Shown here piece after piece: positions 37,601 to 44,482 of a stretch of 64,000 bases of DNA (the stretch's first letter is position 1; every line of letters starts with the position of its first letter). A model generated the notes under the pieces. The model worked only from the letters and a program-made list of their open reading frames with translations. It had not been told where the DNA came from and did not search any database. The position numbers and the translations under genes are program-made. Source of the DNA: DATAGZ01 sp036263455 (GTDB lineage Bacteria; Pseudomonadota; Alphaproteobacteria; Dongiales; Dongiaceae). The stretch lies in assembly GCA_036263455.1 (NCBI GenBank), contig DATAGZ010000017.1:124001-188000 (forward strand). The letters are read 5' to 3'.

Positions 37601-40480
37601 TGCAAAATGTCCGTCGGTCGCCTCTATCAGCAGATCGCTATCTCCAAGCAGAGCTGAGAATGCTGTTAGCGGCTCGGCGAATTTAAAATCGTCAATCTTA
37701 ATGTGCGTTAGCGAAGGGTAATACTTGTCTCTTAAATTGAAGACGAAATGACGATAAAGGCGAATAGTGATAGGCTTAGTCGAAGGCGACCCCCGCTCAG
37801 TCGAGGGCAACCCCGGTCCAGTCTGAGGCGACACCGTCCAAGCCGACCAGGCTGAGCGAGCCTGAACTAAAATATAGCTGCCTCGGGCATGGATTTCCAG
37901 ACGATCGATAATATGCGCGGACTCGCCATGAAATAGTCCGCTTTCGGCCGGTTGATAGGGAATAAAAGTCTCCATATCGCCCTGGTATGCTGTTTGCCAG
38001 GACCGGCTGCGGTCGACATAAGCGAGCCAGATATGGGGCTTTTTCGAATCGTCAGCCCGAACGGCTACCGTCACTACATAATTGTTGCAAACACCAAAGG
38101 CAAACACAGCTTTAGGGTGGCAATCAATCTCTACCGGTAGGGCATCCACCCAGGTTCCTACATCGTTAAGCAAGAAACGGTGAAGATGGCCGACAACGTT
38201 GCCATTTTCTTCTGTTCGCGTCATGACAGCGCAGAAGTTTGCTGCGGCTGACATTGTGAAGCTCGGGTTATCGGTAGTCGAGCGGCCAGGAATTGAAAAC
38301 TCTTTGCGCATCTTTACCCAGCTACCGACCTCTAAGGGCGATCGTGAGTACAATGCCAAATGGCCCTTTTTCGCGTCATGATTTTGAACAATCAATGCGG
38401 CATAGGCAGGTAGAGCGGAGACTTGGACATCATCAGCCGCGTCCAGCTCCTCCGAAACGACCAGCTGCCACGTTCCACACCATTGATAAATTGTAACGAG
38501 TGTGCGTTTACCACTCTGGTCAGTTCTGGTCACCACCACATAATCGGGCCCGAAGAACACTCTTGGCGTAGACCAGCCTGTGGGGTTTTTAATGTCAAGT
38601 AGAGAACGATTGGTTTGCGGTAATTCTTTTCGCTCGTAATGAAATGTCGTGGTGGCGCCGCTGCTTGAGGTGATTGATTTCAATGCGCCAAACGATGCTC
38701 CATCATTGGTTATTCGGCGTGAAAATCGCAAAAAGATTTCTGCACCGTGTCGGAAGCTAGGGGCGCCAGATGAGATAAAGAGATCGCCCTCTGGAATCGA
38801 GGATAGCTTTTCAGGAGCAAGCAGCAATACGTTATCTGTCTCACTAAGCAAACGACTTCGAATGCCCATATTGGGTATGAGATGTCGATGGCCATTGATA
38901 ATGAGATACTGTCTGGGATCTCCTGTCGCCTGGACTAATTTCCCCTCGATTAGCGCGACATCTGGCCCCATGATCGGTGGCTCGGATAAATGAGAAGTGT
39001 CTTCGGGCCAGCGTAGACCAAGCCCATCCATGACTGCGGGGCTTGTCACCCAACGCAGAGTCGTCAGTGATGTACCTGGGACAGAAAAGCGCAAAAAGAC
39101 TTTGCCGGAATCGAGTTTGATAAGAGGTGAGCCGGTCTCCAGAAACGGATCCCCCAGGGGTAGTGATTGCATAATTTCTGGACTGACTACTTGCGGTTTG
39201 GCATCTGGATCGCGCAGTAACTTGTCCTTAATCTCGCGATTAGGAATGAAATGCCGATGACCATCGATGATAAAATATTCCGCTAGATCAGGGGCTGTAC
39301 GAATGACTTTACCTTCACCAAACCATATTAACGGATCAGTGGCATAAGAATTGAAGTCGTTGTCATGGTTATGGGGATTATTCAATTTATATTTTTTGAT
39401 CGCTGTGGCTGTGTCAGCCAATGCGCGTTTAACATAACGAGGCGTGCCGCAATCTGGGTTACTTGATGCTACCCGGTCCTCTCCATGTAACCCGTAATAG
39501 TCGAATAGCGAGGCTGGTTCGATAGGTAGGGACACTGTTGGCGTCGCCCTGCGTATTTTTTGTACTTTGGTAAGCAGGCGCTTAGTCTGGGCCGGTGTAT
39601 CAGCGTTTAAGAATGAATAGCCTAGCGTGACCTGGAATAGAGGGACCCGATCGTGGAATGCGGTAATGCTGGATAGAAATCTCTCGTTACGACGATCGGG
39701 TATGGTGGCGGATTTCGAGTCAAGCTGCGCCAACTCGTTGGCATCCTTTTTTTCATAATTGAGGATGATCGCGTGACCACCCGATGCGGATATCTTCGCT
39801 AGGCGGCAACTCTGGGTCCGGTAAATGTCCCGGTTTTGCAGTGGGAAAAGTCGATCTTGCTCGTAGCTGTAATCTAGGCGTTGACCTTGCGGCCCGATGA
39901 CTTCTGAGACATGCCATACGATGGCTTGGTAGCCACGGTTGGTTGCTTGCGCGCTCGCGCCAATCCAGCCGTTCCAAACAAAATCCCATTCAATGGAATC
40001 GCCGTGGCCGAGCATATAGCCATCGTGATTCGTGATGCCGCCGAAACGCAGCTCGATGCCAGTTTCAAGGCGTAGCATCCACCAGGCTTTGTCGGGTACG
40101 TAGGCGATAGTCCAGAACGGGCCGCCTTCCGCGTCATAGCGTTCATACATTTGCCCGTTTGAACTATATTTGTCTGTACGGCGTAACGGATATGAACGCC
40201 CATCGTGGATTAGAATAAAGTCGTGGGCAAGATCAATGCCGGTGCCGTACCGTTCGCGTCGAATTGTCGTTTCTGGAATCGACCAGCCGAGTCCGAGGAC
40301 CCCCGTCGGCGCATCATCATTCCACGTTCCTGCTTTAATCGAAATATCAGCGTTATTATAAAGCGCCGTTAATTTGATATCTAAACCGCCGTCACCGGGT
40401 ATCGCGATAAGGTCGAAGGGAAAGTTTAATTTACCTGTTGAGAGATCAACAAGACTTGTGCTGGACGACGACAAAGACAT
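31679..40480 (-). CDS. Giant SpvB/RHS-repeat toxin with protease-like C-terminal tip
   Basis: A 2933-residue protein without a signal peptide. The N-terminus resembles the SpvB/TcaC domain (FDLIAIPGDGGLDIKLTALY, GVLGLGWSIPETTIRRERYG). Two related units of about 78 residues around GHRHFIPN (near 403) and GHRHLIPN (near 527) follow. Residues 1900-2650 are RHS/YD repeats (VTYRYDNRGRIGAIG, TFIYDALGRVVLRK), ending with the core RFLAPDPVGQYDNPYLFVGN and NFVDPSGM at 2667. The last 266 residues are the variable tip: a glycine-rich hydrophobic part, then EIFVFAHGTSG (His2817) and IKRIHMGSCYAN (Cys2864), a clan CD cysteine-protease-like pattern. I start at the ATG 40480, 6 bases after GGGAG. RHS proteins form a shell that carries the tip to a target cell. 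No immunity gene follows. Confidence 0.85.
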   Translation of the reverse strand: MSLSSSSTSLVDLSTGKLNFPFDLIAIPGDGGLDIKLTALYNNADISIKAGTWNDDAPTGVLGLGWSIPETTIRRERYGTGIDLAHDFILIHDGRSYPLRRTDKYSSNGQMYERYDAEGGPFWTIAYVPDKAWWMLRLETGIELRFGGITNHDGYMLGHGDSIEWDFVWNGWIGASAQATNRGYQAIVWHVSEVIGPQGQRLDYSYEQDRLFPLQNRDIYRTQSCRLAKISASGGHAIILNYEKKDANELAQLDSKSATIPDRRNERFLSSITAFHDRVPLFQVTLGYSFLNADTPAQTKRLLTKVQKIRRATPTVSLPIEPASLFDYYGLHGEDRVASSNPDCGTPRYVKRALADTATAIKKYKLNNPHNHDNDFNSYATDPLIWFGEGKVIRTAPDLAEYFIIDGHRHFIPNREIKDKLLRDPDAKPQVVSPEIMQSLPLGDPFLETGSPLIKLDSGKVFLRFSVPGTSLTTLRWVTSPAVMDGLGLRWPEDTSHLSEPPIMGPDVALIEGKLVQATGDPRQYLIINGHRHLIPNMGIRSRLLSETDNVLLLAPEKLSSIPEGDLFISSGAPSFRHGAEIFLRFSRRITNDGASFGALKSITSSSGATTTFHYERKELPQTNRSLLDIKNPTGWSTPRVFFGPDYVVVTRTDQSGKRTLVTIYQWCGTWQLVVSEELDAADDVQVSALPAYAALIVQNHDAKKGHLALYSRSPLEVGSWVKMRKEFSIPGRSTTDNPSFTMSAAANFCAVMTRTEENGNVVGHLHRFLLNDVGTWVDALPVEIDCHPKAVFAFGVCNNYVVTVAVRADDSKKPHIWLAYVDRSRSWQTAYQGDMETFIPYQPAESGLFHGESAHIIDRLEIHARGSYILVQARSAWSAWTVSPQTGPGLPSTERGSPSTKPITIRLYRHFVFNLRDKYYPSLTHIKIDDFKFAEPLTAFSALLGDSDLLIEATDGHFAFIPISNIRMPEGVKLIYRYNGQNWNEARLPMGRSAAFWSDDLTLAVRTSGTEKTTIITQFDPVEEQWKELYSVTTTDIALLQSILLAVQLILLPLAFLPIPFVAQAVFFVLDVGLMAVSAYLDRFDIPGPQGNRYIVCGNNLIYRKADRTISSSVPLPKAADEYFVYDQIVPNESHLLYMTSGSQVRNSVAVLRNGKIFALRALDTMVGTRTTEPSNHQPALSSGNIIVSYLRNGVPGKNDFKNTTAFDLYWLQDNDISGAVCDVVVGRITVDDGFQLHHTCFDYDLNEVRFEALSDQVMYHKARAAAGADRYPAALAFGGDEYAFLNGIGGPTRHPAALGQIYKVQAIGPEVSETHRVVTTKWKMFPRHLTLADNVGRWIAKEIEISVTTDGLVEKTNLQYQLMDGALIRGSPIKFTRSGENLKGDIIELVTDTVFADQMVSGDLTAVPAATITKKLVNHRLIVFRKATAITWTKTSQGSYHPCRTWVWMGEGNPNDLAIEQSKNWDGGPITRISIKGTECEVCDAMGPIYSRLLSADQRLVVAEMRNASFEKREALFFSFEPYEDLSSWQTIRPVQSLAFQSDDAYAGSRCLLVAAGSLLETCQERAVIPRPGAGYILSGYFKASKQFWKAQLGKARVTLVIRRPAAANEEVFITIDLPTEGDNRPDHWISFGRDIDLAAECTRHGWPVTESLRLSLRISNDREGPLLIDCLRLVPRDALLRAEVFHAVTQVPIASLGNNGQIGRVFYRNGDAPLAQLNSDGSLTIEIIGRPADQLQSTIDNPNFRLHLLATSLDIGSRQGDRREKVSFGARDFGFRLGFPAPIPGLSNGRNSSLHVNFGEGLSLALKHQSGVHFLLEIHHRGTCLSREGVTAEDIVDEHFSLDCLVLAIGRSLTVVAGGRIIFSKMAEGLTSDVTFTFTGPRQFYHPHSLLCFVDPQVSIEYLDGIGRVRQTQDIDADASIVMSETLYDEVGRPAVVTQTARKGSDARHPVFGFEPTFVAERLPSNKLFWSVDGAPITGAIRQWLDSDHACERPYQRVQYERSTTSRQVRFTPIGAETGTASSSVTQFYQDVSDPAAIHALAILGISAEDALNRLHITITKHPTQPGMQNPSRVEIADIMGDFFWVGDVADTKINFARTVEQGTSLPKDSPPGALRRTTKWLQAHAGLRSVHLFEDRHDRIIEVRDAETGDKRFIYDSRGRLRFALEGAIPPTNQPADIQYIEYDALDRIIEKGLFRAEWDRPMLQSMADTPTLPDGIWLNRYVYGSNTTTSTQGILGQLLARQPVVPGDFAKLTEPIETIFSYDALGRLIEEATNFADLNLPMNTFYTYDGRSRIASIRDMLGHTVTYRYDNRGRIGAIGTKTKDMDATYARYAYTATGSLRSEQFGPEADPITLRTYTYRPQGELMILNDSRFFRQTLQYQPNTPISEVKMEFHSPLGTANSSYTYDGFGQLCSVAGRFQTRDTTYDEAGNPIQIHADRRNPRLSYLSGSNRLTAIDDTPVQYDRRGNVTQLSNISIEYDFMTNRPARIIAANGRESTFIYDALGRVVLRKKAGVVMLDQWSQTGERIARALSSSEDSASFVHTPFGVIAQIGGFEAQYISRDYLGSARVISKDKKPASVLHYDAYGSLLQFSTKVDRSANSLPFLFTGHAYDLDTDLYDFGARLYSPQLGRFLAPDPVGQYDNPYLFVGNSPVNFVDPSGMVSLKVFRLITGGIRTVIMAGAGALIGGATGAIVGAAGKDRDAAGGAGQGAWLGALTGATIGAVITFATLLRGSFATARSTYPAILYDETFRATFGPVEFEMGRMGAEKMAEAHGIPEKYWGKFLIGHERLDSHTVKLPSDFNGEIFVFAHGTSGQLLYRQGRMGQPRVYQDGGQFAENLKSKLMGYKKIKRIHMGSCYANSANGKEGSFNSVLLEQSGKIFPKLTSVTGEQGISTVAGEFGAGGHIRPYPGDFKVFLQHLFGFWPR
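38714..38950 (-). repeat. Internal duplicated unit 2 of the giant RHS gene
   Basis: Encodes the second GHRHxIPN unit: EGKLVQATGDP, YLIINGHRHLIPN, a two-leucine stretch, EGDLFISSGAP and EIFLRFS. It aligns throughout with the unit at 39075-39319. Confidence 0.6.
39075..39319 (-). repeat. Internal duplicated unit 1 of the giant RHS gene
   Basis: Encodes the first GHRHxIPN unit: EGKVIRTAPDL, YFIIDGHRHFIPN, LGDPFLETGSP and KVFLRFS. About 40 residues of unrelated linker separate it from the second unit. Confidence 0.6.
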
Positions 40481-40870
40481 TAACGCTCCCAAATTTTTTA
40501 TGCATTTGCCAATATGATAATGAATCTCGGCAAATTTTACTTATCGTATAGGGTTAATACTAGGCGGTCAAGCGGACCAAATGGACGGGTGGAAGAAACG
40601 CCTGGTCGTTCCATCGACTAAATAGATCGCTACATTTACAATTCTGGCTTTCACTGAACGGGAGCAATTCGATTCCGTAGCCCGAGTTCGTTCGGAGCAA
40701 CACGCAAAGGGTATTGCCACGTGTGAGCGAGGGAACGGACGAGTCTCACTTTTATTCGGACATCCATACAGGAAGTTCTGCTTTGTGGGGTGGATTAGCT
40801 CGTTTGAGTGAAATCTTTGAAGTTGGGCGTTTCTTTCTTCAGTTGTATCTGAATAAGCCTGATCGCATCC
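40481..40870. other. Upstream region of the giant RHS gene
   Basis: No gene is supported. The first 80 bases are AT-rich (ATTTTTTATGCATTTGCC and beyond) and should hold the promoter of the RHS gene. The remainder up to repeat A shows nothing I can name. Confidence 0.4.
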
Positions 40871-40872
40871 CC

Positions 40873-40904
40873 TACGGTGTTCTACGCATCCGTGTTTTCG
40901 TGAC
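40873..40904 (+). repeat. Direct repeat A, right copy
   Basis: Near-identical to 31294-31327. Here repeat A runs straight into repeat B, while in the left copy about 115 bases separate them, so one copy has lost or gained DNA. Confidence 0.7.
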
Positions 40905-40961
40905 AACGGTATTGTCGGGGGGTCGAGTCCCTCCGGGCCCCATTAGTTTTTTCAAGGGGTT
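40905..40961 (+). repeat. Repeat B, right copy: decayed tRNA 3' end
   Basis: Matches 31445-31500 over its length: ACGGTATTGTCGGGG, GTCGAGTCCCTCCGGGCCC and TTTTTTCAAGGGGTT. The CCA end has changed to CCCATTA and the T-loop has lost a T, so this copy can no longer serve as tRNA end. It marks the right border of the toxin segment. Confidence 0.75.
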
Positions 40962-41214
40962 GCGGTCTATCCCTTCTCCTAAACGCTCTTCGCGACACGC
41001 AAACGACACGCAAGTGCTCGCGCCGGCACTTTTGTGGGTGTCGAGCGACGGGGGGACTGTGTTGATCGAGGTCATGGCATCGTCTAATGGTAGACGACCG
41101 CTAGGTTGAGCCATTGGGGAATAAGCAGCTACAAGCGCGTCTTGGCTCAATTCAAATCCGTTTGGTCAAGCCGAAATCATTTGCCATTGACCTATCCAGT
41201 GGGTGGAGATGTTT
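40962..41214. other. Non-coding stretch after right repeat
   Basis: No gene is supported. Two copies of GACACGCAA lie at 40992-41011, and a similar pair is found beside the left repeat near 31324-31343; these look like short recombinase or accessory-protein sites. A tRNA-like snippet (CGTCTAATGGTAGACGAC) is at 41081-41098 without the rest of a tRNA. Confidence 0.35.
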
Positions 41215-41595
41215 CTAGAAGCCGACAGGAGGATACTCGACCAAATATCCATTCCATCTGTACAGCTGTTCATATATACGGTGGGTACGACTGACATAGA
41301 TGATAATCGCTTTCTTTTCGACGGATACGGAGGGCAGCAGGTTGTCATACGGATCATAACTAATCAGGGCTGTTTTGTTTGGCCTGTAGTTTTTGCTTAT
41401 CGGCCAGTTTTCTTTGGATGTTTTCCATACCCAGACCGCTTCTTCATAGTCCCCTTCCGTTATCTCAAAATCCAAGCCATCGAGATTTTCTATCGTCTGA
41501 AGCGTGATTGGAGTAGAAATTACATAACGGACCCGCAAAAAAGCCAAGGTTAACAAAGCGGTTATCACTAAAATAACGATCAATAAATACCGCAT
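41215..41595 (-). CDS. Membrane-anchored putative immunity protein
   Basis: A 126-residue protein with one N-terminal hydrophobic helix (LLIVILVITALLTLAFL at 4-20) and a soluble rest containing DYEEAVWVWKTSKENWP and IIIYVSRTHRIYEQLYRW. It matches no family I know. It starts 2 bases after the stop of the toxin-44-like gene, the classic place of an immunity gene. An anchored immunity protein would meet the toxin on the periplasmic face or at the inner membrane. Function is inferred from position. Confidence 0.55.
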   Translation of the reverse strand: MRYLLIVILVITALLTLAFLRVRYVISTPITLQTIENLDGLDFEITEGDYEEAVWVWKTSKENWPISKNYRPNKTALISYDPYDNLLPSVSVEKKAIIIYVSRTHRIYEQLYRWNGYLVEYPPVGF

Positions 41596-41597
41596 CC

Positions 41598-42179
41598 TTA
41601 CTCACTCCCCCCTCGGTCGAAATACCCTTTGCTTCCATCATTATAGCCTTGCTTCATAAAGAAAAGGTCTATTGCAGGAAGCGAAGAAAAGGTAGAATCA
41701 AATTTGGTATCTGCTTTGAAATTTGAAAATCTTGAAGCGAAGTAATTTGCAAGAGATAGCGTTTCGTCTTGAGTTAAACCAGCCTGCTGTGCAAATAGGC
41801 CTACGTTGTAATTGGAGACGTTCCTATAGATAGGGTAATGGTTGATCCGTCTAGTTGCTAAACCAGGCTGGCCAATGGGGCTCGATCTCTGATAATCGAA
41901 GGTTCCAAGGTGGCCAAGGTTTGCAAAGAGCTCGGAAACCAAATATACCGAGGCGTTGCTTGCTGTACTAGGATTCATTAGTAACGTCCTATACACTGTG
42001 CCGACCTGCTTACCCTTTTTTGCGACAGGGCTCAAGTCTGATGTCGGGGAGAGTAATAATCCGCGGTGATTGCTCCCGTCCCGGTAAGGATCGTGCACGG
42101 GATCGCCATTTGGCAAAATTACCGGGACTTGTTCTGACGCGTCCATATCGGTCCGGAGAGAAGGATTCGTGGGGTTCAT
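41598..42179 (-). CDS. Toxin-44-like polymorphic toxin module
   Basis: A 193-residue protein resembling polymorphic toxin type 44 (Ntox44). The features are LLLSPTSDLSPVAKKGKQVG with TVYRTLLMNPSTA at 43-75, then GTFDYQRSS, VSNYNVGLFAQQAGLTQDET and LFFMKQGYNDG near the C-terminus. Members are proposed nucleases at the ends of secreted polymorphic toxins. No delivery domain is attached. The frame stays open for 35 codons upstream and would encode a hydrophobic stretch, but contains no ATG, GTG or TTG, which hints at an orphan tip cut from a larger toxin. Confidence 0.6.
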   Translation of the reverse strand: MNPTNPSLRTDMDASEQVPVILPNGDPVHDPYRDGSNHRGLLLSPTSDLSPVAKKGKQVGTVYRTLLMNPSTASNASVYLVSELFANLGHLGTFDYQRSSPIGQPGLATRRINHYPIYRNVSNYNVGLFAQQAGLTQDETLSLANYFASRFSNFKADTKFDSTFSSLPAIDLFFMKQGYNDGSKGYFDRGGSE

Positions 42180-42556
42180 CGGACCCCACGAAATCGGTAA
42201 AAGTGTCAGAGAGGAATTCCAGGGGGATTTTCCAAATACAGCGTAAAGAAAAAGTATTGCAAAATGACATGAAGTTTCGATCAGTTAGTAGTTACTATGT
42301 AATACCTGCAACCCGCTATGCTGCTCTACGTATTGAAAAGCGGGAAAACTACCGACAAAACTGAGATGGCGGCCGCTCCTAATTGTAAAGGCGGTGGCAG
42401 TGTTGAATCTCGGTATGGTTGAAAGAGTTATGCTATCGGCAGGTTAGATTTACAATACTAAATTATCGCGTTACTGTCAAGGCGCGACGGAGGTATCACA
42501 CTACTCCTTGTACTTAATGAGGTGGAAAATAGGGTGTTGTGCTGCAAAGTTATTTA
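42180..42556. other. Non-coding junction between toxin module and chromosome
   Basis: No gene is supported in this 380-base stretch. Base composition shifts from AT-rich on the left to GC-rich on the right, consistent with the island border lying near 42500-42560. Confidence 0.4.
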
Positions 42557-42715
42557 TTAAACGGGTAACTGCCGCGCCGCCGAGCCTCCCATCAGGCGAA
42601 AGAAGGGCAGTATCCCCGCAAGCAGGTAGGCGCCGCAGGGCACCCCCATGATGATGCCGGCGAGCTGCTGATCATGCAGGGGCGTAAGCGGCGTGGGGCA
42701 AAGGTCGGCGGATCC
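42557..42715 (-). pseudogene. ctaG: ctaG-like C-terminal fragment
   Basis: Fifty-two codons remain: LCPTPLTPLHDQQLAGIIMG, VPCGAYLLAGILPFF, then a stop. DQQLAGIIMxVPxG is typical of the last membrane segment of caa3-type CtaG, the cytochrome oxidase assembly protein. It begins right after the stop of the membrane gene in the same frame, and no start codon precedes the fragment. Confidence 0.55.
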
Positions 42716-43135
42716 TCAAAAAAAGGCACAGGGCGATACCAGCAGCAAGACGATGCCCGTGAAGAAAACGACGATGGAAAAAATCAGGCTGAGCCAGATG
42801 CCGCTCAAGCCCAGAAAGCGGGTGCGGCCTTCTTCCAGAGCGCTGCGATGATGTCCGAGCCCTTCCTTCGTCCTCGCCCAGCTGAGCCAGGCACAGATCA
42901 CCCCCGCCACGCCCCAGAGGGCGATTAGGTTCGCCGCGGCAAGGATGACAGGCAGATGCGGCACCAGGGACCGAGGCAAAGGATGATCCCTAGGATAGCA
43001 AGCAAAGGTGGTCAGGAAATAATTGAGCAATATCTGCACGCTCCAGCCGAGAGGAGCGAGCGCCAGCCCCGCGCCGAGAAACCAGGGTGAAACCAGATGC
43101 CGCGCCGGGGCTGGATGGTCGACGGGCTCAGCCAT
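42716..43135 (-). CDS. Four-helix membrane protein of a cytochrome oxidase neighbourhood
   Basis: A 139-residue hydrophobic protein: HLVSPWFLGAGLALAPLGWS, then three further helices, with HHRSALEEGRTRFLGLSGIW before the last. Similar small membrane proteins accompany caa3-type oxidase and ctaG genes in alphaproteobacteria. It may be intact, but the DNA directly before its ATG is GMC-oxidoreductase sequence in the same frame, so its own promoter may be lost. Confidence 0.5.
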   Translation of the reverse strand: MAEPVDHPAPARHLVSPWFLGAGLALAPLGWSVQILLNYFLTTFACYPRDHPLPRSLVPHLPVILAAANLIALWGVAGVICAWLSWARTKEGLGHHRSALEEGRTRFLGLSGIWLSLIFSIVVFFTGIVLLLVSPCAFF

Positions 43136-43700
43136 GACGAAAAGATTGGGCACGTCCCAAAATTGCAGATACCGGTTGACAGCGCTGGTTTGCGGGTCGC
43201 TGCCCATGATCGCCCCGCCGGTATTGTGCGTGGTCTGATAGGAACAATCGAATAGCGGCTGCTGAGATATTGAGGCTCGACCTTCTCGGCACCCATATTG
43301 CGCGCGATTTCCAGCGCCCGGTCGGTGAGAAAGCGCGACATAGCAGTATCGTTCTTCGTGAAGTCGAACGTCATGCGCATGAGGGGTTGTCTGAAGGAAT
43401 CCGTATAGGTCTGATCGAGGGAGATGTAGTTCGTGGGGCTGGGATAGGAAGAGTCGTGGGTGGATAAGCTTCCCGAAGAAAGATAATGGCGCGCCACCGC
43501 CTTCTTCCATTCCAGGCCCCAGCGCGGGGTGCCTTTCGGAACCGGGTGATGTTCGATCGGGCGCGCGCCGGTTGTCCAGGCGGCGATATAGCCCCCGCCT
43601 AGAAAGCCATACGGTCCGTGATCGAAATTATCGCCATTGAAATCGTCGATCACGGTGCCCATCGCGCCGGCGCCCATGAATTGGTTGAGGTGTACTGCCC
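43136..43700 (-). pseudogene. GMC oxidoreductase remnant
   Basis: A C-terminal part of a GMC-type FAD oxidoreductase remains: HLNQFMGAGAMGTVIDDFNG, YGFLGGGYIAAWTTGARPIE, TPRWGLEWKKAVARHY. One base is lost near 43240, after which another frame gives QTTHNTGGAIMGSDPQTSAV and WDVPNLFVM, including the active-site histidine region THNTGG. The FAD-binding N-terminus and the last 40 or so residues are missing. It is truncated at both ends and frameshifted. Confidence 0.8.
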
Positions 43701-43980
43701 CCGGTCGAGGACGATCGCTCCCGGTACTAATCGGTCCGAGTTTTTAATTATTCTAATTCTGCGCTGGGCGATTCATGCAAGACGCGAGGCGCAGTTCCCC
43801 TAAAGCCGTCTTGGCATCACTTTGAACCGGGCAATAGGGCAGTCTCCATCACGCATAATTGCTGTGCCAGGATTTCGAGAGTTATGACGTGTATTTTCTG
43901 GCGAAGTACGATACGCTGCCTCTGATCCTCTTGCGTGGATGGAGAGCGATCAAGTAGGCCCTCATAACAAAGGATGTGCG
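43701..43980. other. Non-coding stretch before the YciI-like gene
   Basis: I see no gene in these 280 bases. It should hold the promoter of the gene at 43981. Confidence 0.4.
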
Positions 43981-44400
43981 ATGCGTGTCATGGTTCTGGT
44001 GAAGGCGACGAAAGACAGCGAAGCGGGGCTCATGCCCTCGACCGACCGCCTTGAAGCCATGGGTAAGTTTAACAAAAAGCTGATCGATGCGGGAATCATG
44101 CTCGCCGGCGAGGGGTTGCGCCCCTCCTCCCAGGGTAAAAGAGTTGCCTTCGACGGCCCGAACCGAACCGTCACCGATGGCCCCTTCGCCGAGACAAGTG
44201 AGCTGGTGGCGGGCTACTGGCTCTGGGAAGTCAAGGACATGGCCGAGGCAGTCGAATGGGTGAAGCGCTGCCCAAATCCGATGCCCGGCCCGAGCGAGAT
44301 CGAAATCCGGCCAATCTATGAAATGGCCGATTTTGGTGACGCCCTGACTCCAGAAGTAGCCCAGCTGCACGAGCAAAACCGCACAAAAACCGATCGTTGA
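43981..44400 (+). CDS. YciI-like (DGPF domain) protein
   Basis: A 139-residue YCII/DGPF-domain protein: MRVMVLVKATKDSEAG at the start, GLRPSSQGKRV, the name-giving TVTDGPFAETSELVAGYWLW, and WVKRCPNP. Members are small ferredoxin-like-fold proteins often next to ECF sigma factors; none is next to this one. An enzymatic role has been proposed for some members, but I would not assign one here. Confidence 0.85.
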   Translation: MRVMVLVKATKDSEAGLMPSTDRLEAMGKFNKKLIDAGIMLAGEGLRPSSQGKRVAFDGPNRTVTDGPFAETSELVAGYWLWEVKDMAEAVEWVKRCPNPMPGPSEIEIRPIYEMADFGDALTPEVAQLHEQNRTKTDR

Positions 44401-44482
44401 GCGTTCGGCTCTCAGCATTCGGCTCTGGCCGAGCATTGGATTGTTTCGGTCCGGTGCATAACGATCATGGCAAGGAGAGATC

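Noticed and set aside
41075..41165. Possible tRNA gene (CGTCTAATGGTAGACGAC and a later ATTCAAATCC)
   Set aside because: The D-arm-like and T-arm-like pieces are there, but no acceptor stem or anticodon stem pairs. At most a decayed tRNA.
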